NCBI GenBank assembly: GCA_018432615.1
Contig: JAHDSQ010000032.1
Coordinates: 1-39,910 of the forward strand
DNA: 39,910 nucleotides
Origin: Clostridia bacterium
Lineage (GTDB): Bacteria; Bacillota; Peptococcia; DRI-13; SM3-B62
Reading direction: 5' to 3'
Shown here: positions 35,729 through 39,910 of the stretch, piece by piece
Layout of the letters: every line of letters begins with the position of its first letter
Position numbering within the stretch: the first letter of the stretch is position 1
Notes under the pieces: model-generated
What the model was told of the DNA's origin: nothing
The model's database searches: none
Seen by the model: the letters and a program-made list of their open reading frames with translations, nothing else
Program-made: the position numbers and the translations under genes

Positions 35729-36062
35729 ACAGGGGGATATCATATTAATTCCAATTCCATTTACAGATTTATCATCAAGTAAGAAAAGACCAGTAATTGT
35801 ACTTTCAAAACATGAATATAACAAAAAAACAAATGATATAGTAGTGGCAGCAATAACCTCAAATTTTGAAGAAAAGCAATACGGCATAGTAATCAAAAAT
35901 GAAGACTTAGCTGAGGGTGACCTTAAGGTAGATTCAATAATAAGGGCTGACAAATTATATACCATGTCTCAGGATATAATCATAAGGAGGTTTGGTCGGG
36001 CGAAAGGTTATATTATTGAAAAAGTAAAAAAACAAATAAGCAGTTTAATTGACGAAAAATAA
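35721..36062 (+). CDS. MazF/PemK-family toxin
   Basis: A 113-aa endoribonuclease-type toxin. FKQGDIILIPIPFTDLSSSKKRPVIVLS shows the first strands and the basic loop of the PemK/MazF fold, followed by IVVAAITSN and DLKVDSIIRADKLYTM, with conserved residues of the active site. I start at ATG 35721, where the family begins, not at an upstream in-frame ATG that would add 18 residues from the antitoxin gene. It probably cleaves mRNA when the antitoxin is lost, stabilising its cassette. Confidence 0.88.
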   Translation: MFKQGDIILIPIPFTDLSSSKKRPVIVLSKHEYNKKTNDIVVAAITSNFEEKQYGIVIKNEDLAEGDLKVDSIIRADKLYTMSQDIIIRRFGRAKGYIIEKVKKQISSLIDEK

Positions 36063-36120
36063 TTAACAGAAATATGTTTTTTATTTTGAATATAAATGAA
36101 TGAATGTTTACGCAAACAAC

Positions 36121-36223
36121 GCATAACAACGGATTGCCGGTTCCGCTATGCTTCACCCAAACCTTTTCGCCAAGTGCAGTCGCACTAGGGCTAAAAGGCT
36201 TCGGCAATCCTGGTACGTTATCT
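36121..36223 (+). repeat. attC-like site 4 (class B)
   Basis: GCATAAC (36121-36127) complements the start of cassette 4 (GTTATGC). Inner arms are GGATTGCC (36131) and GGCAATCC (36203), with the hairpin AGTGC-AGTC-GCACT at 36173-36186. The joint follows G36217, core GTTATCT. Its 90-base interior differs from site 5 at only 4 positions. Confidence 0.87.
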
Positions 36224-36300
36224 GAAATAACGACATATTGGAGCAATATCTTTGTAGTATGGTAAATTACGTAAGAGAAGATAGTAACTGAGTATATACT

Positions 36301-36312
36301 TGGGGTATAATA
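36301..36312 (+). promoter_or_regulatory. Candidate -10 element of the Doc-type cassette
   Basis: TGGGGTATAATA, identical to the element before the cassette 4 antitoxin, lies 34 bases before the ATG. No clear -35 box is seen. Confidence 0.45.
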
Positions 36313-36346
36313 GAAATTAAGTAGCAGTATTAAAGAGGTGTTAAAG

Positions 36347-36520
36347 ATGAGTATGGCTGAAGAATTAATTAAAAGCTTTGAAGAACTTCCGGAAGATAAG
36401 AAAAAGGAAGTGTTTAACTTTATTGAAATTCTTAAAACAAAGACGAGTAAAGAAGTAAACAAGATGATGAATATTATTATTGAAGAAAATAAGTCAGCCT
36501 TGGAGGAGTTAGGGAAATAA
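36347..36520 (+). CDS. DUF2281-like antitoxin paired with Doc
   Basis: A 57-aa protein (MSMAEELIKSFEELPEDKKK, then EVFNFIEILKTK) of the same small antitoxin group as the one in cassette 4. I start at ATG 36347, six bases after AGAGGTG; an ATG three codons upstream lacks an RBS. Its stop overlaps the Doc start by one base. It should bind and block the toxin. Confidence 0.72.
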   Translation: MSMAEELIKSFEELPEDKKKEVFNFIEILKTKTSKEVNKMMNIIIEENKSALEELGK

Positions 36521-36900
36521 TGAAGATGGTTACCTTAAATGATATCCTGTTGTTTCATAAAAAAATAATTGAGGAAACAGGTGGAAGAGAAGGGGTCAGA
36601 GATGTCGGATTGATTGACAGTTCGCTGAATAGAGCTTTTCAAACGTTTAATGAAATCGAATTACATCAGGGTATAATTGAGAAGATATCAGTAATGACAT
36701 TTAGCCTAATAAATAATCATGGATTTGTTGATGGTAACAAAAGAATCGGAATTGCTACGATGTTGCTAATATTAAAGCTAAACAATATTAAGATTGAATA
36801 CACTCAAAATGAACTTGTGAAATTAGGGTTTGGAATAGCTGACGGAACAATTGACGAGAAAGAGATCAAAAACTGGATAGAACATCATTGGGCAAAATAA
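36520..36900 (+). CDS. doc: Doc/Fic-family toxin
   Basis: A 126-aa death-on-curing type toxin. The Fic motif is H67-G-F-V-D-G-N-K-R75 followed by IG, close to HxFxDxNKR of Doc, which phosphorylates EF-Tu and stops translation. The N-terminal GGREGVRDVGLIDSSLNRAF is also typical of the family. Glycine replaces the alanine common in Doc before NKR. It is the second gene of cassette 5, directly coupled to its antitoxin. Confidence 0.9.
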   Translation: MKMVTLNDILLFHKKIIEETGGREGVRDVGLIDSSLNRAFQTFNEIELHQGIIEKISVMTFSLINNHGFVDGNKRIGIATMLLILKLNNIKIEYTQNELVKLGFGIADGTIDEKEIKNWIEHHWAK

Positions 36901-36958
36901 GGCAGTGTGTTTAGATGCCCTTTTTTATTGTGCTAAAGCAGAAAACTGTCGTTACTTC

Positions 36959-37061
36959 AGATAACAACGGATTGCCAGTTTCGCTACGCTTCACCCAAAC
37001 CTTTTCGCCAAGTGCAGTCGCACTAGGGCTCAAAGGCTTCGGCAATCCTGGTACGATAAGC
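36959..37061 (+). repeat. attC-like site 5 (class B)
   Basis: AGATAAC (36959-36965) is the exact complement of the start of cassette 5, and the match extends to 17 of 18 bases. Inner arms are GGATTGCC (36969) and GGCAATCC (37041). The joint follows G37055, where mini-cassette copy 2 begins with ATAAGC. Confidence 0.87.
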
Positions 37062-37233
37062 GGACATCGCTCGCCGCGCGAGCTCGTCCGATTATCGCGG
37101 CGCGGGCACTGCCTGGAGATTGGCTCGCTCGCGCAAGCGCTCGCGACATCGCCTATCTCCAGGTTTACAAAATCCTTTCGTCAAGAGTTGCAAGCAACTC
37201 TAAGGCTCAAGCACTTCGTAAACCCGCGCCGCG
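37056..37233 (+). mobile_element. Gene-less 178-bp mini-cassette, copy 2
   Basis: Same length as copy 1 with six substitutions, two of them in the loop region near the start. The left arm GATTATC is at 37090-37096 and the right joint follows G37233 (GTTATGC). It sits behind a different attC (class B rather than the short class), so the same unit has entered two places. No credible gene is present. Confidence 0.82.
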
Positions 37234-37276
37234 TTATGCGAAATTATTGTTTGGAGCGATAGGAGAGAGATTAGAA

Positions 37277-38689
37277 ATGACTTCAAAAATATTATTGGAC
37301 AATGCAACAGTAACAAGTATCCAGAGAGCTCTAGGTTATATAAATGTTCAAAATGATGCAGTTATTGACCTTGAAATAACAAACTTATCCAATTTATGTG
37401 AAGCAGTATTATTTAATGAAGAAATATATATTCCATATGAGTTGTATAAGAGAGATTTTGTTGATGATAGAAAAGATTTATTCTCTCAACTTGGGATTAA
37501 AGAGCTATCTTTAAATACTGAAACAGAACAAGATATAGATAAAATAGCAACTGCTTCTTTTTCAAAATGGTATCTCGATTATAAAGATGACCAATCAGGA
37601 TTATTTAATCAAATACTAAATTTAATGGATCTCTATATGAAGTTTGTTTGGAATTATCGTTCTTCCGAGTATTGGCTAGTTATGAGGGCTTTCCAATCGG
37701 ATGAAGGAAATATATGTTCAGCAAAAATTCCGATATTTGAATCAATGCTAACAGATAAAAATAATGCAATATGGAACTCATTTGAAAAGTTAGGAAGCCA
37801 TGATATCGTTGATTCTATGGGGAGAATACTTGAAGAAAATAAAGTAAAAAATGGATATAAAACAAGGCCAGGTCCTAATAAAATGATGGCTGCATTAGCT
37901 TGGAATATTTATAGATCAATTTATTATAGAATTCTTGCTACATTAAATGATTGTATTTATTATCCTCATTCGCTTAGAGGGATTGGTGCAGTTATTGATT
38001 CGATAACCGTTTCTGATATAACAATTAATGAGGATACTTTAAGTTCATATGGGTTTCCAAAATCAAGTAAATTGTTAACTGAGTCTTTTCAAGAAATTGT
38101 TGAAAAACAAAAGTCTGAATTGTTTGAGGTAGGTGCAATAAAAGGTGGAGCGACCTTTGCTATACCTCCATTATTGGGACACGTTTTATATCAAACAAAA
38201 TATAAAGAAGACTTTTTTGAAGTGCTTCTAAAATTGAAAGAGGATAGTCGGATAGTAGACCTACGTAAAACTTTAAGGGAATTTGAAGAATCTATTAAAA
38301 ATGGAGATTTATCAGGGATAAGGAAACGGAAAGGTGAATTGGATAAGACAAGTCGTTCGGTTAGAAAAGAAATGGGAATAGATGAATCTAGATTGGAATT
38401 AAATCCTTTATCATATATTTCTGGAGGTATGGTTAATAGTGCAGGTATTGGTATACCTATTCCTAAGAGTTTAAACCAAATACAAATTATAGCAAAACCA
38501 TCCGATTGGAGACTATGGTATAGGGAAGTAGCTATAAATTTAAGAAACGTTGCTAGATTGGGAGCGGAATATGATAAGTTAAAGTCTTGGGCTAAATATA
38601 AAGATATAGAAGCTTATAATTGGTATTCCAAAAAAGATTATCCTATGAAATACACTCATACTCTTGATTTTGGTATAAAAGGTCATTAA
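37277..38689 (+). CDS. Cassette 7 protein of unknown function
   Basis: A 470-aa soluble protein with no family that I recognise. It is mainly helical with a few glycine-rich spots (GAIKGGATFAIPPLLGH near 290; SGGMVNSAGIGIPIP near 395) and a charged helix (about 320-370). ATG 37277 is chosen because AGGAGAG lies at proper spacing; the frame extends 30 bases upstream without an RBS. It is the only gene of its cassette. Large unknown proteins in integron cassettes are often defence-related, but nothing in the sequence proves this. Confidence 0.75.
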   Translation: MTSKILLDNATVTSIQRALGYINVQNDAVIDLEITNLSNLCEAVLFNEEIYIPYELYKRDFVDDRKDLFSQLGIKELSLNTETEQDIDKIATASFSKWYLDYKDDQSGLFNQILNLMDLYMKFVWNYRSSEYWLVMRAFQSDEGNICSAKIPIFESMLTDKNNAIWNSFEKLGSHDIVDSMGRILEENKVKNGYKTRPGPNKMMAALAWNIYRSIYYRILATLNDCIYYPHSLRGIGAVIDSITVSDITINEDTLSSYGFPKSSKLLTESFQEIVEKQKSELFEVGAIKGGATFAIPPLLGHVLYQTKYKEDFFEVLLKLKEDSRIVDLRKTLREFEESIKNGDLSGIRKRKGELDKTSRSVRKEMGIDESRLELNPLSYISGGMVNSAGIGIPIPKSLNQIQIIAKPSDWRLWYREVAINLRNVARLGAEYDKLKSWAKYKDIEAYNWYSKKDYPMKYTHTLDFGIKGH

Positions 38690-38699
38690 AAGAAATAAC

Positions 38700-38869
38700 T
38701 TCGAACAACGCATTCCCACAAGGGCGCGTTGGGCAAGGGTTTGGGGTGTGCGCGCCACATCCTTCGGCCCAAGACCGGCAGGACCCGTCTCGCTTTCGCC
38801 AAGTACAAGTACTAAGGCTCAAGCTTCGTCTTAGGGCCGAAGGACGTCGGGAATGCAGGGACGTTAGGC
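38700..38869 (+). repeat. attC-like site 7 (class A)
   Basis: Arms GCATTCCC (38710) and GGGAATGC (38849) and the 3' two-thirds are nearly those of site 1. The inner stem GGCGCG/CGCGCC replaces GTGCGG/CCGCAC of site 1. The right core is GTTAGGC (38863-38869). The left core reads TTCGAAC, which equals the expected TTCGCATAAC with CAT deleted. Confidence 0.83.
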
Positions 38870-38896
38870 GAAACCCGAGGGATAGGAGAGGTAAGA

Positions 38897-39790
38897 ATGT
38901 CAAATGTATTTAGAGATATTATTGAAGATATGCATCGCAAAGAACTAATAGATTTTGATGCCCTTGCTGACTTACAGACGCTTGTTTACCTACCTGCAGA
39001 ATCCCCAACAGAACTAAAAGTTAATGTAGTATCTGCTATCAAGGCTTATAATGGCGGTTATGCTTCAATAGATTATATTAAAAAGCATTATGGTAAAAAA
39101 TGGGGGGATTATCTAAACAAAAAAGAAGGAACAAGTCAGATCAGAGAAATTATCAATGTTACTTTAGTTAAATTGGAAGATATGGAGAAAATTGCTGAAA
39201 TCAATATTCCTGGAAATATTGGATATGTAATCGCAAGAGGTGCGTTATGGAGGTTACAAACTAGTTTTAAAGCGGCATTACATTTATTACGGAATTCCTA
39301 TTATTATGAAACGCTATCAGTAACAAGATTGATATTCGAACAATTAGCTTGGATTTACAAGATATACGAATTTGATACTGCCGAAGAAATATTGAAAATC
39401 TCGCCAACCAAATCAATTGGGAAAATCAAAAATATTTACCCTGAAGCGGGAGCGCTTTATGGTTTTTTAAGTGAGCATGCACATATTTCATCAAATTTGG
39501 TTTCCGACTATATTCATGTTTCAGATAGTTATTCTGATGTCATATTAAAAAGCCCTCAAAATAATGATAAAAGCGCATATATTATTCTTTCGTTGATTGA
39601 TTTATACTGCATTATCATTGAGTTAATATTTTACGATTTTATAGATGATTGTAGTTCTGTATTTTTAGATGAGGAAGGCAAAACGCTATATATTAACGAT
39701 CTCAGGGATTTTAAAGTGAATTATCTAGATAAATATGAAAAAAAGACTATAAAACAACTCGGGCATCGCCTAACAATTAGAGATTTATGA
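38897..39790 (+). CDS. Cassette 8 helical protein of unknown function
   Basis: A 297-aa protein with an AGGAGAGG RBS. It is largely helical; residues 130-215 (LLRNSYYYETLSVTRLIFEQLAWIYKIYE, then YGFLSEHAHIS, in parts) resemble HEPN/DUF5677-like proteins, where a similar H-A-H stretch occurs. The C-terminal 15 residues (GHRLTIRDL) are encoded by the left box of the cassette's own attC. No catalytic motif can be assigned with confidence. Confidence 0.72.
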   Translation: MSNVFRDIIEDMHRKELIDFDALADLQTLVYLPAESPTELKVNVVSAIKAYNGGYASIDYIKKHYGKKWGDYLNKKEGTSQIREIINVTLVKLEDMEKIAEINIPGNIGYVIARGALWRLQTSFKAALHLLRNSYYYETLSVTRLIFEQLAWIYKIYEFDTAEEILKISPTKSIGKIKNIYPEAGALYGFLSEHAHISSNLVSDYIHVSDSYSDVILKSPQNNDKSAYIILSLIDLYCIIIELIFYDFIDDCSSVFLDEEGKTLYINDLRDFKVNYLDKYEKKTIKQLGHRLTIRDL

Positions 39791-39910
39791 TGTTCAAAAG
39801 AGTCAAAACAAAAAGTTCCGGCTCGAAAAAAAGAAACGGAACGTAATAAATAAAACCACAGACAGAACATCATGACTCTCAGGTTGTACTGAACCGTCTG
39901 CAAATCATAT
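39768..39910 (+). repeat. attC-like site 8, right end uncertain or outside window
   Basis: GCCTAAC (39768-39774) is the exact complement of the start of cassette 8 (GTTAGGC), extended to 15 of 17 bases. ATGATGTTC (39787) and GAACATCAT (39865) may be the inner arms, and GTTGTAC at 39883 a possible right core. The right half is not convincing, and the site may end past the window. Confidence 0.55.

Larger units (their letters stand above)
30037..39910 (+). mobile_element. Integron-like recombinase and cassette array
   Basis: A tyrosine recombinase gene is followed by an attI-like segment and at least eight cassettes read in the same direction. Cassette extents are: c1 31284-34404, c2 34405-35250, c3 35251-35428, c4 35429-36217, c5 36218-37055, c6 37056-37233, c7 37234-38863, c8 38864 to the window edge or beyond. 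The joints read G^TTANNYG in six cases and G^ATAAGC twice. Each gene cassette ends with the reverse complement of its own start, at distances of 0.8-3.1 kb, which is hard to explain other than by circular cassette intermediates. Cassettes are AT-rich while the joint sites are GC-rich and highly folded. Confidence 0.88.

Noticed and set aside
36128-37055. Near-identical 90-base repeats at 36128-36217 and 36966-37055 as a CRISPR or tandem repeat
   Set aside because: Only two copies, 750 bases apart with two genes between them, and each sits at a cassette joint. They are attC-like sites of the same class.
35251-37233. The 178-bp units as MITEs or insertion sequence remnants
   Set aside because: No target-site duplication is seen. 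Their edges fall exactly at recombination joints, and removal restores a normal G^TTATGC core.
34217-38903. Open frames on either strand through the attC sites and mini-cassettes (for example minus-strand frames around 34217-34438 and 38643-38903, plus-strand 36915-37262)
   Set aside because: They follow the GC-rich palindromes, have no ribosome binding site, and similar peptides appear only because the DNA repeats are similar.

Overview
The window looks like the chromosome of a low-to-moderate GC, spore-forming type Clostridia (Peptococcaceae-like Firmicute). This is inferred from strong AGGAGG-type ribosome binding sites with frequent TTG/GTG starts, copper-amine-oxidase stalk domains, an EcsAB-like exporter, a CotJC-like manganese catalase, YetF/DUF4363 and YtrA-type GntR regulation. 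No rRNA, tRNA or CRISPR was seen.

Bases 1-29,870 are ordinary chromosomal gene content. It starts with a DEAD-box helicase, a radical SAM HemN-like protein and a YibE/F-like membrane protein. A divergent LysR regulator then faces a ten-gene-scale catabolic operon: M20 amidohydrolase, a complete Dpp/Opp-type ABC importer (binding lipoprotein, two permeases, two ATPases), and citrate lyase citDEF. A lipoprotein and an EcsA/EcsB-like pair follow. Next come a minus-strand HAD/DUF1634/TauE-SafE group, a small unknown gene, a lipoprotein serpin close to a secreted stalk-domain serine protease, YetF/DUF4363, a beta-propeller-like protein, manganese catalase, and a GntR-ATPase-permease operon with a large symmetric operator.

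Bases about 30,000-39,910 are the exceptional part: an integron-like cassette array. A tyrosine recombinase (30037-31173) is followed on the same strand by an attI-like region and at least eight cassettes, separated by long structured attC-like sites. The cassette joints are G^TTANNY (or G^ATAAGC) after bases 31283, 34404, 35250, 35428, 36217, 37055, 37233 and 38863. The decisive signal is that each gene cassette carries near its 3' end the reverse complement of its own first bases, as expected if it once circularised through attC. The match reaches 13-17 of 16-18 bases, well beyond the seven-base core box.

Cassette contents are: (1) a TPR/cold-shock-like protein plus an RnlA/RnlB toxin-antitoxin pair; (2) a lipoprotein; (3) a 178-bp gene-less mini-cassette; (4) a DUF2281-like antitoxin with a MazF-like toxin; (5) a related antitoxin with a Doc/Fic toxin; (6) a second 178-bp mini-cassette, about 97% identical to the first; (7) an unknown 470-aa protein; (8) an unknown 297-aa helical protein. 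The recombinase has the tyrosine recombinase catalytic residues but appears to lack the extra patch typical of IntI. It also has an N-terminal HARP-like extension and points the same way as the cassettes. Together these suggest a non-canonical Firmicute integron.
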